From assembly GCF_043876835.1 (NCBI RefSeq), contig NZ_JBAWJZ010000003.1:372001-436000 (forward strand): a stretch of DNA of 64,000 nucleotides, in the 5' to 3' direction. The first letter of the stretch is position 1. Every line of letters begins with the position of its first letter. Shown one piece after another: positions 18,201-27,052 of the stretch. The notes under the pieces were generated by a model, which saw only the letters and a list, made by a program, of their open reading frames with translations, did not search any database and was not told the DNA's origin. The DNA comes from Yeosuana sp043876835 (GTDB lineage Bacteria; Bacteroidota; Bacteroidia; Flavobacteriales; Flavobacteriaceae). The position numbers and the translations under genes were made by a program.

Positions 18201-19785
18201 TATTGCAAAAACAAGAAACTCAACACCTTATGTTGGTTTAATTTCTCCGCCACCTCATCACGATATTTACTCTATTGAAGATTTATCTCAATTAATATAT
18301 GATTTAAAATCAGCTAACCGCGAAGCAAGAATCAACGTAAAACTGGTATCCGAAGTTGGAGTTGGTACAGTTGCTGCCGGTGTTTCAAAAGCAAAAGCCG
18401 ATGTTATTTTAATTTCAGGACATGATGGTGGAACAGGTGCGTCTCCTTTAACTTCACTTAAACATGCTGGATTGCCTTGGGAATTAGGTTTAGCAGAAGC
18501 CCAGCAAACATTAGTGATGAACAACCTAAGAAACCGTGTTGTTTTAGAATGTGATGGCCAATTAAAAACTGGTAGAGATGTTGCCATTGCATGCTTACTT
18601 GGTGCTGAAGAATTTGGTTTTGCAACTGCTCCTTTAGTAGCTTCTGGATGTATCATGATGCGTGTTTGTCATTTAAACACATGTCCAGTAGGTATTGCAA
18701 CTCAAAATCCTGAATTACGTAAAAAATTCGAAGGGAAACCTGAGCACGTGGTTAACTTCATGTATTTCATAGCTCAAGAGCTAAGGGAAATCATGGCAAA
18801 ACTTGGTTTCAGAACTGTTAATGAAATGGTTGGACAGGTTCAAAAACTAAACAGAAACAATGCCATTGAACATTATAAAGCATTAGGTATTGACTTGTCA
18901 CCAATTCTACATAGAATTCCTGTTGGTCCAGATGTAAAACTTTACAATACAGAGCATCAAGATCATCATATGGAAAAATCTTTAGATTTTGCAATAATAA
19001 ACAAAGCGCATCCAGCACTTTTCAGAAAGGAAAAAACAGTTTTAGATTTCAAAATAAATAATATGGATAGAACCGTTGGAGCTATCTTAAGCAATGAAAT
19101 TTCTAAAATTTATGGAGCTCAAGGTTTACCAGAAAATACTTTAAAAATCAACTTTACGGGTTCTGCCGGACAAAGCTTTGGAGGTTTTTCAACACATGGT
19201 TTAACTTTAGTGGTTAGCGGTAACACCAATGATTATCTAGGAAAAGGATTGTCTGGAGCTAAATTGATCATTAAAGTCCCTGAAGAAGCAACCATTATTC
19301 CTGAAAAAAATGTGATAGTAGGAAATGTAGCATTATATGGTGCAACTGCTGGTGAGGCATACATTAACGGAAAAGCTGGAGAGCGTTTCTGTGTAAGAAA
19401 CTCGGGTGCTAAAGCAGTTGTTGAAGGTATTGGAGATCATGGTTGTGAATACATGACTGGAGGTATTGCGGTTATTCTAGGTGAAGTTGGTAGAAATTTT
19501 GGAGCCGGTATGAGCGGTGGTGTTGCTTATATTTATGATCCTAATAATACATTTAAAAAACACTGTAATTTAGAAGGATTAAATCTTGATCCAGTAACAA
19601 TTACTGAAGATATTAACACATTAAAAGGATTAATTGAAAACCATTATAATGCCACATTGAGCCCTTTAGCTCAACGCATTCTTGAAAAATGGGAAACTGA
19701 ATTACCTAAATTTATTAAAGTACTTCCAGAAGAATATAAACAAGCATTAATACGATTAGAGAAAGAAAATCTTATAAAACTTTAA
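15286..19785 (+). CDS. gltB: Glutamate synthase large subunit
   Basis: GOGAT large subunit: glutamine amidotransferase, FMN-binding synthase and C-terminal beta-helix domains, turning 2-oxoglutarate plus glutamine into two glutamates. I chose the ATG at 15286, giving 1499 residues; a TTG at 15277 is also open. The catalytic cysteine is Cys17 in DNCGAGF, exposed after removal of a short propeptide. Synthase motifs are GAMSYGSIS, GGKSNSGEGGED, GAKPGEGGQLPG and SGHDGGTGASP. The [3Fe-4S] cysteines lie in CIMMRVCHLNTCPVG. The C-terminal glycine-rich repeats (GSAGQSFG, GATAGEAYING) form the beta-helix. gltD follows after 4 bases. Confidence 0.98.
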   Translation: MLKKQGMYLPEFEHDNCGAGFICSLKGIKSNDIIHKALEILEKLEHRGAVSSDGKTGDGAGILIDIPHDFFIANCTFKLPSAGNYAVSNVFLPKKENQQTFCITVFEKHFKEQGLEILGWRDVPVDTTVLGELAAKTQPFIKQVFVGKENEAQDDFQFNLKMFIARKKAEHEIYSSKLSESSFFYLPSLSTKIIIYKGLLVPEDIKLFYKDLNDPLFVTRLALVHQRFSTNTFPTWDLAQPFRYMCHNGEINTLRGNIARMFSREELMKSDWFGDEIKNILPVVLQGKSDSASMDMVVELLLMTGRSLPEVMMMLIPEAWEKNPEMSESKRAFYEFNSCLMEPWDGPASIPFTDGNYIGAVLDRNGLRPSRYTVTKSGYVIMSSETGVIEIEPKNIELHGRLEPGKMFLVDMNAGRIINDEEIKEEIASRHPYKKWLDKNLIYLKDIPYNDCPVFFNEEKLNKRQVIFGYTQEEIKTIILPMAQSGYEPIGSMGTDTPIAVLSERPQLIYNYFKQLFAQVTNPPLDGIREELITDISLTLGSDSNIFEINEDHCKKLKIKNPVISKQDLDKIKSYQNPDFKVESFPILYEIKKGHNGLEEALQSLLNTILKSVNGGTNIVILSDRNVNEEMAPIPALLACSFINSALRTLGKRSKLSLIVESAEPREVHHFALLFGYGASAINPYMVNEIIEDNINELDVKISTECAVENFNKAVGKGILKVMNKIGISTLNSYRGSQLFECIGINTNVVNQYFPNTVTRIQGICLHEIEKEISKRYLNAYKDKNIAGDLDLEVGGQYRWRRNGEQHMFNPLTIAKLQESVRSNKHSSYKEYSELINNQASHLMTIRGLFEFTNYDPISIDEVEPWTEIVKRFKTGAMSYGSISKEAHENLAVAMNRIGGKSNSGEGGEDEERFYKDANGDWKNSAIKQVASGRFGVTSNYLTNASEIQIKMAQGAKPGEGGQLPGPKVNPSIAKTRNSTPYVGLISPPPHHDIYSIEDLSQLIYDLKSANREARINVKLVSEVGVGTVAAGVSKAKADVILISGHDGGTGASPLTSLKHAGLPWELGLAEAQQTLVMNNLRNRVVLECDGQLKTGRDVAIACLLGAEEFGFATAPLVASGCIMMRVCHLNTCPVGIATQNPELRKKFEGKPEHVVNFMYFIAQELREIMAKLGFRTVNEMVGQVQKLNRNNAIEHYKALGIDLSPILHRIPVGPDVKLYNTEHQDHHMEKSLDFAIINKAHPALFRKEKTVLDFKINNMDRTVGAILSNEISKIYGAQGLPENTLKINFTGSAGQSFGGFSTHGLTLVVSGNTNDYLGKGLSGAKLIIKVPEEATIIPEKNVIVGNVALYGATAGEAYINGKAGERFCVRNSGAKAVVEGIGDHGCEYMTGGIAVILGEVGRNFGAGMSGGVAYIYDPNNTFKKHCNLEGLNLDPVTITEDINTLKGLIENHYNATLSPLAQRILEKWETELPKFIKVLPEEYKQALIRLEKENLIKL

Positions 19786-19789
19786 GAAC

Positions 19790-21256
19790 ATGGGAAAGCC
19801 AACAGGATTTTTAGAATTTAAAAGAGAAATAGAACAGTATGATGCTGTTGAAAACAGAGTAAGCAATTACAAAGAATTTACCATTCCAATGGAAGAAAAA
19901 GCCCTGAAAAATCAAGGGGCTAGATGTATGGATTGTGGTATTCCTTTTTGTCATAGTGGTTGCCCATTAGGAAATTTAATTCCAGACTTTAATGATAATG
20001 TCTATAAAGGAAAATGGAAAGAAGCTGCTAAAATATTGCATTCAACAAATAATTTCCCTGAATTTACAGGTAGATTATGTCCAGCACCTTGTGAAGAAGC
20101 TTGTGTTTTAGGAATAAATGAAGATCCGGTTACTATTGAAAATATTGAAAAAAACATAGTAGAAACTGCTTTTAAAGAAGGATGGATCGTTGCTCAACCT
20201 CCAACTTCAAGAACAGGCAAATCTGTCGCCGTAGTAGGTTCTGGACCATCAGGATTGGCAGCCGCACAGCAATTAAATAGAGCAGGCCATTTAGTAACAG
20301 TTTTTGAACGCGATGCAAAAGTTGGTGGTTTATTACGTTTTGGTATTCCAGACTTTAAACTAGAGAAAACCATTATCGATAGACGCGTAGCTGTTTTAGA
20401 AGAAGAAGGCATTGTATTTAAAACAAATGCCCATGTTGGTAAAAACATAAGTGTTGAAACTTTACAAGAAGAATTTGATGCTATTGTTTTATGTGGCGGA
20501 GCAACCCAAAGACGTGGAATACCAATTAAAGGAGCCGATTTAAAAGGAGTTCATCAAGCTATGGACTTTTTAAAACAAAACAATCAACGGGTTGATGGCA
20601 TTACTCAATTTGATGAGATTTTAACTGCAAAAAATAAAAATGTTATTGTAATTGGTGGTGGTGATACCGGTTCAGATTGTATAGGAACATCAAACCGTCA
20701 TGGTGCAAAATCTGTTACAAATTTTGAAATTTTAAGCAAGCCAACTATTGGAAGGCCTGCTAATCAACCATGGCCTTATTGGCCAATGCGATTACGTACC
20801 AGTTCTTCACATAAAGAAGGAGTTGAGCGCTTTTTTAGTATTTCAACAAAAGAATTTTTAGGTGATAACGATGGGAATTTAACCGGATTAATTACTACCG
20901 AAGTTGAATGGATATTTAAAAATGGTGAACGTCCTCAATTAATAGAATTACCTAATACAGAAAAACATTGGGATTGTGATTTGGTTTTATTGGCATTAGG
21001 CTTTACTGGTCCGGAAACAACACTTGTAGACCAATTTGGTTTAAAAACCGATTTTAGAACCAATATCGACGCTTCAACCAAAAACTATATGACTAATGTT
21101 CCTGGAATATTTGCTGCAGGTGATATTAGAAGAGGACAATCATTAATTGTTTGGGCAATCTCTGAAGGTAGGCAGGCAGCACATCATGTTGATGTTTATT
21201 TAATGGGCAAATCTAATTTACCATTAAAAGATGATAATGATTTACCAAGAATTTAA
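19790..21256 (+). CDS. gltD: Glutamate synthase small subunit
   Basis: The FAD/NAD(P)H-dependent beta subunit passes electrons to GltB. The 488 residues match the family. The N-terminal Fe-S cysteines are in RCMDCGIPFCHSGCPLGN and RLCPAPCEEACVLG. The FAD site is VVGSGPSGLAAAQQL and the NAD(P) site is VIGGGDTGSDC. The C-terminal AAGDIRRGQSLIVWAISEGR is the usual second FAD-contact stretch. It is directly downstream of gltB, completing the operon. Confidence 0.98.
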   Translation: MGKPTGFLEFKREIEQYDAVENRVSNYKEFTIPMEEKALKNQGARCMDCGIPFCHSGCPLGNLIPDFNDNVYKGKWKEAAKILHSTNNFPEFTGRLCPAPCEEACVLGINEDPVTIENIEKNIVETAFKEGWIVAQPPTSRTGKSVAVVGSGPSGLAAAQQLNRAGHLVTVFERDAKVGGLLRFGIPDFKLEKTIIDRRVAVLEEEGIVFKTNAHVGKNISVETLQEEFDAIVLCGGATQRRGIPIKGADLKGVHQAMDFLKQNNQRVDGITQFDEILTAKNKNVIVIGGGDTGSDCIGTSNRHGAKSVTNFEILSKPTIGRPANQPWPYWPMRLRTSSSHKEGVERFFSISTKEFLGDNDGNLTGLITTEVEWIFKNGERPQLIELPNTEKHWDCDLVLLALGFTGPETTLVDQFGLKTDFRTNIDASTKNYMTNVPGIFAAGDIRRGQSLIVWAISEGRQAAHHVDVYLMGKSNLPLKDDNDLPRI

Positions 21257-21355
21257 GTTTTAAGAATAGATTAATAGGCCATAAATTAAGTTCAAAAAAC
21301 TAAATTGTTTGACGAGATTTAAATTTTATTTAACAAATCAGAAGTGTTAAACTAT

Positions 21356-21363
21356 TATATTTG
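21356..21363 (+). promoter_or_regulatory. -7 box for the small secreted protein / sulP unit
   Basis: TATATTTG matches the Bacteroidota -7 consensus TAnnTTTG exactly, 24 bases before the ATG at 21387. The -33 element is weak, so this is a probable, not proven, promoter. Confidence 0.55.
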
Positions 21364-21386
21364 CACTTCAAAATTTTTATAAAAGC

Positions 21387-21677
21387 ATGTCAAGGAACAT
21401 AAGTTCAATCTTTTTAACATTAATTTTTGTAGCGTTCATTTCTGCGCCTACAATTATTTCTATGGTTGATGATTCTTTTGACACCTCAATCTTCTATTCT
21501 ATCACTGAAGAAGAAGAAAAAATATGCCATATTAAGGTTTTATTAAACACTCAATCATCACATGAAATTGATTTTGCTTTAATTAAAACAATAAATAATA
21601 AAGAATATTACTTCAAAAAATATTCTAAACCCCACTTAAATCTGATTTCACCTCCTCCAGAGTTACACATATTATAA
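21387..21677 (+). CDS. Small exported or membrane-anchored protein of unknown function
   Basis: The 96-residue protein has an N-terminal hydrophobic segment (ISSIFLTLIFVAFISAPTIIS) that is a signal peptide or anchor, then an acidic patch (EEEEK) and a lysine/tyrosine-rich tail ending in LISPPPELHIL. I know no function. It is preceded by a good -7 box and lies 82 bases upstream of a SulP transporter on the same strand, so it may be co-transcribed with the sulP-carbonic anhydrase pair. Similar small proteins occur in Flavobacteria, from memory only. Confidence 0.7.
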   Translation: MSRNISSIFLTLIFVAFISAPTIISMVDDSFDTSIFYSITEEEEKICHIKVLLNTQSSHEIDFALIKTINNKEYYFKKYSKPHLNLISPPPELHIL

Positions 21678-21759
21678 TTTTTATTTTTTAGGCTTATAAA
21701 AAGCCAAAATTCAGTTTAACACCTTTTAGTTTTTACTAAGAGGATAAAATTATTATAAT

Positions 21760-23352
21760 ATGTTTAAATATTTTAAAAATGACTTACCTGCGAGTATAGT
21801 CGTGTTTTTTGTTGCATTACCTCTATGTCTAGGTATTGCTTTAGCTAGTGGAGCTCCATTATTTTCAGGAGTTATTGCTGGTATTATTGGAGGAATTGTG
21901 GTTGGAGGACTAAGTGGCTCTAAAGTTGGAGTAAGTGGTCCTGCAGCAGGACTTGCCGCCATAGTTTTAACAGCTATAGGCGCTTTGGGCGGGTATGAAA
22001 ACTTTCTAGTCGCCGTAGTTCTAGGAGGCATCATACAAATTTTGTTTGGAGTTTTAAAAGCTGGAGTTATCGGGTATTATTTCCCTTCTTCAGTAATTAA
22101 AGGGATGCTTACTGGTATTGGAATTATTATTATTCTAAAACAAATCCCTCATTTTTTTGGTTATGATGCTGAACCAGAAGGGGCTGACAGTTTTATAGAA
22201 ATGTCGGGCGAAAATACATTTTCAGCTATTCTAAATATTATAGATAATATTACCACTGGCTCGATGATTGTTGGGTTTATTGGGTTAGCTATTATTTTAT
22301 TATGGGATAAAGTCCTTTCAAAAAAGGGAAAATTTTTCCAAGTTATCCAAGGTCCTTTAGTAGCTGTTGTTATTGGAATTGTTTATTTTTATGTAACTTC
22401 TGGAATGGAAACTTTTGGCATTCTTCCAAAACACTTAGTAAGTGTTCCTATCCCAGAAGATACTTCTTCATTTTTAAATCAATTTAGTTTTCCAAATTTT
22501 AGTACTATTACAAATACAGATGTGTGGGTTACGGCATTTACCATTGCATTGGTTGCGAGTTTGGAAACTTTATTATGCGTTGAAGCTACTGATAAATTAG
22601 ATCCTCACAAAAATGTAACACCTACCAATAGGGAGTTACTTGCCCAAGGCACAGGAAATATTCTTTCTGGTTTAGTAGGCGGACTTCCTATTACACAAGT
22701 AATTGTTAGAAGTTCTGCTAATATTCAATCTGGTGGAAGAACAAAACTGTCTGCCATTTTACATGGTATCTTATTGTTAATCTCGGTAATCCTAATCCCG
22801 AAATTGTTGAATATGATTCCATTATCTGTTTTGGCTGCTATATTATTAGTCGTTGGTTACAAATTAGCTAAACCAACTTTATTCAAAAAAATGTACGATT
22901 TAGGATGGAAACAGTGGATACCATTTACTGTAACCGTATTTGGTATAGTATTTATTGATCTCTTATATGGAATTGGTTTAGGGCTTGTTGTTGGCATCGT
23001 GGTTATTTTATTGAAAAGTTATCAAAACTCGCATTTTCTTCACATTGAAGATAAAAGCAATGGAAAGCATAAAATAAAAATGACACTTGCTGAAGAAGTA
23101 ACATTCTTTAACAAAGGAGCTATTCTTAAAGAATTGGATAGTTTGCCAGAAAACACATATTTAGAACTTGATCTAATTAAAACCAGATATTTAGATAATG
23201 ATATTATTGAAATTCTGGAAGATTTTCTTTTTAAAGCTAAAGAAAGAAACATTGATATCAAGTTAGTTTCAAAACGTGGTGTTGTTGAAAACCCTTCAAG
23301 CTTTATCGAGTTTTTTAAAACAAGACCCAAATCAAACTTAAGTTTAAGTTAA
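21760..23352 (+). CDS. SulP-family anion transporter, probably bicarbonate
   Basis: The 530-residue protein has about ten to twelve membrane helices rich in Gly and Ala (SIVVFFVALPLCLGIALASGAP near the start, GSKVGVSGPAAGLAAIV, and the family-typical NRELLAQGTGNILSGLVGGLPITQVIVRSSANIQSG). A C-terminal STAS-like cytoplasmic domain of about 110 residues begins near VTFFNKGA. SulP proteins carry sulfate, bicarbonate or other anions. A beta-carbonic anhydrase gene 32 bases downstream on the same strand points to bicarbonate uptake, as in known SulP-CA pairs. That substrate is inferred. Confidence 0.9.
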   Translation: MFKYFKNDLPASIVVFFVALPLCLGIALASGAPLFSGVIAGIIGGIVVGGLSGSKVGVSGPAAGLAAIVLTAIGALGGYENFLVAVVLGGIIQILFGVLKAGVIGYYFPSSVIKGMLTGIGIIIILKQIPHFFGYDAEPEGADSFIEMSGENTFSAILNIIDNITTGSMIVGFIGLAIILLWDKVLSKKGKFFQVIQGPLVAVVIGIVYFYVTSGMETFGILPKHLVSVPIPEDTSSFLNQFSFPNFSTITNTDVWVTAFTIALVASLETLLCVEATDKLDPHKNVTPTNRELLAQGTGNILSGLVGGLPITQVIVRSSANIQSGGRTKLSAILHGILLLISVILIPKLLNMIPLSVLAAILLVVGYKLAKPTLFKKMYDLGWKQWIPFTVTVFGIVFIDLLYGIGLGLVVGIVVILLKSYQNSHFLHIEDKSNGKHKIKMTLAEEVTFFNKGAILKELDSLPENTYLELDLIKTRYLDNDIIEILEDFLFKAKERNIDIKLVSKRGVVENPSSFIEFFKTRPKSNLSLS

Positions 23353-23384
23353 AATATCATGAAAAAGAATAAATAGAAAATATT

Positions 23385-24014
23385 ATGAAAGCACATACAA
23401 GAGAAACACAGGCAACAATGACTCCACAAAAGTCATTGCAATATTTAAAAGAAGGTAACCAAAGATTTCAAAATAACTTAAAAGCAAACCGAAACTTATT
23501 AGAACAGGTAAATGACACTAGTGATGGTCAATTTCCATTTGCCACTATCTTAAGCTGCATAGATTCCAGAGTATCGGCAGAATTGGTCTTCGACCAAGGT
23601 TTAGGAGATATTTTTAGCGTTCGTATAGCTGGAAATTTTGTAAACGTAGACATTCTAGGGAGTATGGAATTTGCTTCTAAACTGGCTGGCACAAAACTAA
23701 TTGTTGTTTTGGGTCATACTAGTTGTGGTGCTGTAAAAGGCGCCTGCGACGATGCTAAACTTGGCAATTTAACAGCTATGTTAAGCAAAATAAAACCTGC
23801 TGTTAATGCGGTTGAAGAGCCAAAAGATCCAAGCTTAAGAAATTCTAAAAACATAGAATTTGTTGATAATGTATCGCATATGAATGTTCACTTGACAATT
23901 GATAGAATTCATGCGGAAAGCCCAGTACTTAGTGAGATGGAAAAAAATGGAGAGATCATGATTATTGGCGCTATGTATGACATAAACACAGGTGCCGTTA
24001 CATTTTTTGAATAA
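23385..24014 (+). CDS. can: Beta-class carbonic anhydrase
   Basis: A zinc enzyme interconverting CO2 and bicarbonate. The 209-residue length is typical. Zinc ligands are visible as Cys58 in SCIDSRV (with the Asp60-Arg62 dyad) and His111/Cys114 in LGHTSCGAVKGA. No signal peptide is seen, so it is cytoplasmic. Its place directly after the SulP transporter suggests a joint role in inorganic carbon supply for carboxylases such as PEPC. A strong terminator follows. Confidence 0.95.
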   Translation: MKAHTRETQATMTPQKSLQYLKEGNQRFQNNLKANRNLLEQVNDTSDGQFPFATILSCIDSRVSAELVFDQGLGDIFSVRIAGNFVNVDILGSMEFASKLAGTKLIVVLGHTSCGAVKGACDDAKLGNLTAMLSKIKPAVNAVEEPKDPSLRNSKNIEFVDNVSHMNVHLTIDRIHAESPVLSEMEKNGEIMIIGAMYDINTGAVTFFE

Positions 24015-24058
24015 TTGTTATTGTTAGTGGGAGAAAAACTTTGAAAAAGAAAACCCCT

Positions 24059-24096
24059 AAAAGGTGGCATTAATTTTATTGTTAATGCTGCCTTTT
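24059..24096. terminator. Bidirectional terminator between carbonic anhydrase and fbp
   Basis: The arms AAAAGGTGGCATTAA and TTAATGCTGCCTTTT pair with one weak position around an 8-base loop, and lie between two convergent genes. The right arm ends at the fbp stop. Confidence 0.85.
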
Positions 24097-25104
24097 TTAA
24101 ATCACATTTTTCATAAATTCCTCACACTTTTCAACCATATTTTTACTGCCACAAATAAACGGAACTCTTTGATGTAACTCTGTCGGTTTAATATCTAAAA
24201 TTCTTGTGAAACCGTCACTTGCCTTTCCTCTAGCTTGTTCGGCAATAAATGCCATAGGATTGCATTCATATAATAATCTTAGCTTTCCTTCAGAATTCAA
24301 TGAACTTTTTGGATATAAGTATATTCCGCCTTTAATCATGTTTCTATGAAAATCAGAAACTAAAGAGCCAATATATCTTGAGGTATACGGCCTGTCATCT
24401 TCTTCCTTCTGGCAATATTTGATATAGTTTTTAATCCCTTGCGGAAAGTGTATATAATTACCCTCATTTACTGAATAAATTGTTCCATCTTCAGGAAACT
24501 GCATATCAGGATGTGACAAGTAAAAAGAACCGATTGCCGGGTTTAGTGTAAATCCATTTACACCATCACCAGTAGTATAAACCAGCATGGTTGATGTACC
24601 ATAAACCACATAACCAGCTGCCACTTGTTGGTTTCCTTTTTGTAAAAAATCTTCAAGAGTTACCGGGGTTCCAACAGGTGTTACTCGTCTGTAAATTGAG
24701 AAAATAGTTCCAACAGATACATTAACATCAATATTAGAAGAACCATCTAAAGGGTCGATAAGCACAATGTATTTATTTTGATGGTTTTCATCATTGCTAT
24801 TAATACTAATAAAATCATCTTCTTCTTCACTGGCAATGCCGCAAACAATATTTCTGTTAGTTAATGTTTGAATAAATTTTTCATTAGCATAAACATCTAG
24901 CTTTTGTTGATTTTCTCCTTGAATATTAACTTCTCCTGCGCTTCCAATTATATCAACCAATCCGGCTTTATTAACTTCATGATTTACCACTTTTGCTGCT
25001 AAACGAATGGAGTTTAAAAGACTTGACAACTCGCCGGAAGAATATTTAAAAGAGGTTTGATTTTCAATAATAAACTCTCCTAAAGTTTGATTTTTTTTAA
25101 ACAT
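24097..25104 (-). CDS. fbp: Fructose-1,6-bisphosphatase class I
   Basis: Gluconeogenic enzyme hydrolysing fructose-1,6-bisphosphate. The 335 residues fit class I. The metal and phosphate site IDPLDGSSNIDVN is clear, preceded by GIASEEEDDFI and followed by GTIFSIYRR. The sugar-binding part RYIGSLVSDFHRNMIKGGIYLYP and the C-terminal family motif QARGKASDGFTRILD are present. It is a single gene read leftward, divergent from an acetyltransferase-aspartate kinase pair, ending in a shared terminator. Confidence 0.97.
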   Translation of the reverse strand: MFKKNQTLGEFIIENQTSFKYSSGELSSLLNSIRLAAKVVNHEVNKAGLVDIIGSAGEVNIQGENQQKLDVYANEKFIQTLTNRNIVCGIASEEEDDFISINSNDENHQNKYIVLIDPLDGSSNIDVNVSVGTIFSIYRRVTPVGTPVTLEDFLQKGNQQVAAGYVVYGTSTMLVYTTGDGVNGFTLNPAIGSFYLSHPDMQFPEDGTIYSVNEGNYIHFPQGIKNYIKYCQKEEDDRPYTSRYIGSLVSDFHRNMIKGGIYLYPKSSLNSEGKLRLLYECNPMAFIAEQARGKASDGFTRILDIKPTELHQRVPFICGSKNMVEKCEEFMKNVI

Positions 25105-25199
25105 GAATGTATTATTTGGTTGCGCAAATATCCATTTTTTTTAAATGAACTACAACGTTTTAGTTAAATAATGACGTTTTTAAATAAATAACTTTAACC

Positions 25200-25207
25200 T
25201 ATCTTTG
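25200..25207 (+). promoter_or_regulatory. -7 box for the acetyltransferase-lysC pair
   Basis: TATCTTTG matches TAnnTTTG exactly, 16 bases before the ATG at 25224. A T-rich stretch stands where the -33 TTTG would be. Confidence 0.5.
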
Positions 25208-25223
25208 AATTAAATTTAATACT

Positions 25224-25703
25224 ATGAACTTTACTATAAGAACTGCTAGTAAAAATGACATGCCTCAGGTTCTAAATCTAATCAAACAATTAGCTGTTTT
25301 TGAAAAAGAGCCAGATGCTGTGGAAGTAACCTTAACCGATTTAGAAAATGATGGATTTGGTGAAAATCCTGCATTTCATTGCTTTGTTGCAGAAGTTAAT
25401 GGCAGCATTGAAGGAATGGCTTTAGTTTATAATCGATATTCCACTTGGAAAGGTAAAGCTCTGCATTTAGAAGATTTAATAGTAAATGAAACCATGAGAG
25501 GTACAGGAATAGGTTCTGCACTGTTGGATGAAGTTGTAAAATATGGTTACCATTTAGGTGTAAAACGTATTAACTGGGAAGTGCTTGATTGGAACGAGCC
25601 AGCTATTGTTTTTTATGAAAAAAATGGCGCTCATGTGATGCGTGAATGGAATGTGGTACACTTAAATGAACAGGCAATAAAAAATTATATTTCTAAACTG
25701 TAA
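25224..25703 (+). CDS. GNAT-family N-acetyltransferase (spermidine/diamine acetyltransferase-like)
   Basis: A 159-residue GNAT enzyme. The acetyl-CoA loop appears as VNETMRGTGIGSALLDEV, and the C-terminal WNEPAIVFYEKNGA is the usual GNAT beta-bulge region. The motif LHLEDLIVNE before the CoA loop and the overall length resemble SSAT-like diamine acetyltransferases, so polyamines or amino-acid-like amines are possible substrates. The stop overlaps the ATG of the aspartate kinase by one base, so the two genes are translationally coupled. Confidence 0.9.
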   Translation: MNFTIRTASKNDMPQVLNLIKQLAVFEKEPDAVEVTLTDLENDGFGENPAFHCFVAEVNGSIEGMALVYNRYSTWKGKALHLEDLIVNETMRGTGIGSALLDEVVKYGYHLGVKRINWEVLDWNEPAIVFYEKNGAHVMREWNVVHLNEQAIKNYISKL

Positions 25704-26953
25704 TGCAAGTATTTAAATTTGGTGGTGCTTCAGTAAAAGATGCCAATGGCGTTAAAAATCTAGCGTCAGTTTTAAAAAAAGTTGGTTATAAAAACACTTT
25801 GATTGTGGTTTCTGCTATGGGTAAAACAACCAATGCTTTAGAGGTTGTTATACACAATTACTTTAATAACAAAAATGAACTTCAAAGCTCTTTACAAGAA
25901 GTAAAAAAATACCATAATGCCATTCTTCTGGACTTATTTGAAAATGAACAGCATACTGTTTTTAAAGATATATCAAACTTGTTTGATGAACTAAACAGGT
26001 TTTTAAACAGCAACAAATCTCCTGATTATAATTTTGTTTATGATCAAATTATTGGATATGGAGAATTGGTTTCAACCCTTATTATAAGTAACTATTTAAA
26101 TGAAATTGGATTAAAAAACCAATGGCTGGATGTTAGGGAATTTATAAAAACCGACAACTATTACAGGCGAGCAAACGTTAACTGGGATGATACTCAAAGT
26201 TTGATAAATGCAAATTTTAACACCTCAACATTAAATATTACACAAGGATTTTTAGGTAGTGACTCCAATAATTTTACCACTACACTTGGCAGAGAAGGAA
26301 GTGATTATACAGCAGCCATTTTTGCCTATTGCTTAAATGCCGAAAGCGTAACCATTTGGAAAGATGTTCCAGGTGTTTTAAATGCAGATCCACGTTATTT
26401 TGAAAACGCACAATTGCTTAATAATATATCATATAGAGAAGCTATTGAATTAGCTTTTTATGGTGCTTCTGTAATTCATCCAAAAACATTGCAACCATTA
26501 CAGCGCAAAGAAATTCCATTGTATGTAAAATCCTTTATTAATCCAGAAGAACCTGGAACCAAAGTAGGCAAAGGCTCTCCGTTAGAACCTAACATTCCTT
26601 GTTTTATAGTAAAGAAAAATCAGGTGTTGATTTCTTTATCTTCTCTGGATTTCTCATATATAGTAGAAGAAAATATTAGTGAGATTTTTAGTTTGCTCCA
26701 TTTATATAAAATGAAGGTAGATGTTATTCAAAATTCAGCCATTAGTTTCTCAGTTTGTGTAGATAATATTTACAACAATCTTGAAAAATTATTGCATCAT
26801 TTAAAAGCAAAATTTAACGTAACATGTCACGAAAATGTATCACTTTACACCATCAGAAATTATTCTGAAAGTTCTATTCAACAATTAGAGCACGGTAAAA
26901 CCATATTGCTTAAGCAGTTAACCCAAGGAACTGTTCAAATTGTAACGCTTTAA
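25703..26953 (+). CDS. lysC: Aspartate kinase, monofunctional
   Basis: Phosphorylates aspartate, the first step to lysine, threonine and methionine. The 416 residues begin with the kinase motif VFKFGGASVKD. The catalytic parts GREGSDYTAAIFAYCLNA and WKDVPGVLNADPR are present. The C-terminal ~110 residues are an ACT-type regulatory region but no homoserine dehydrogenase domain follows. It is coupled to the upstream acetyltransferase by a TAATG overlap. Confidence 0.93.
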   Translation: MQVFKFGGASVKDANGVKNLASVLKKVGYKNTLIVVSAMGKTTNALEVVIHNYFNNKNELQSSLQEVKKYHNAILLDLFENEQHTVFKDISNLFDELNRFLNSNKSPDYNFVYDQIIGYGELVSTLIISNYLNEIGLKNQWLDVREFIKTDNYYRRANVNWDDTQSLINANFNTSTLNITQGFLGSDSNNFTTTLGREGSDYTAAIFAYCLNAESVTIWKDVPGVLNADPRYFENAQLLNNISYREAIELAFYGASVIHPKTLQPLQRKEIPLYVKSFINPEEPGTKVGKGSPLEPNIPCFIVKKNQVLISLSSLDFSYIVEENISEIFSLLHLYKMKVDVIQNSAISFSVCVDNIYNNLEKLLHHLKAKFNVTCHENVSLYTIRNYSESSIQQLEHGKTILLKQLTQGTVQIVTL

Positions 26954-27052
26954 CTTTTTAAAGAGTTTTTTTGGTTTTTTTTAATTGAAAATGTTCAAAC
27001 AGAGCTGAAATATTAGAGTAAAAAAATAAAAAAATTGATTAGGTTTGTAGAT

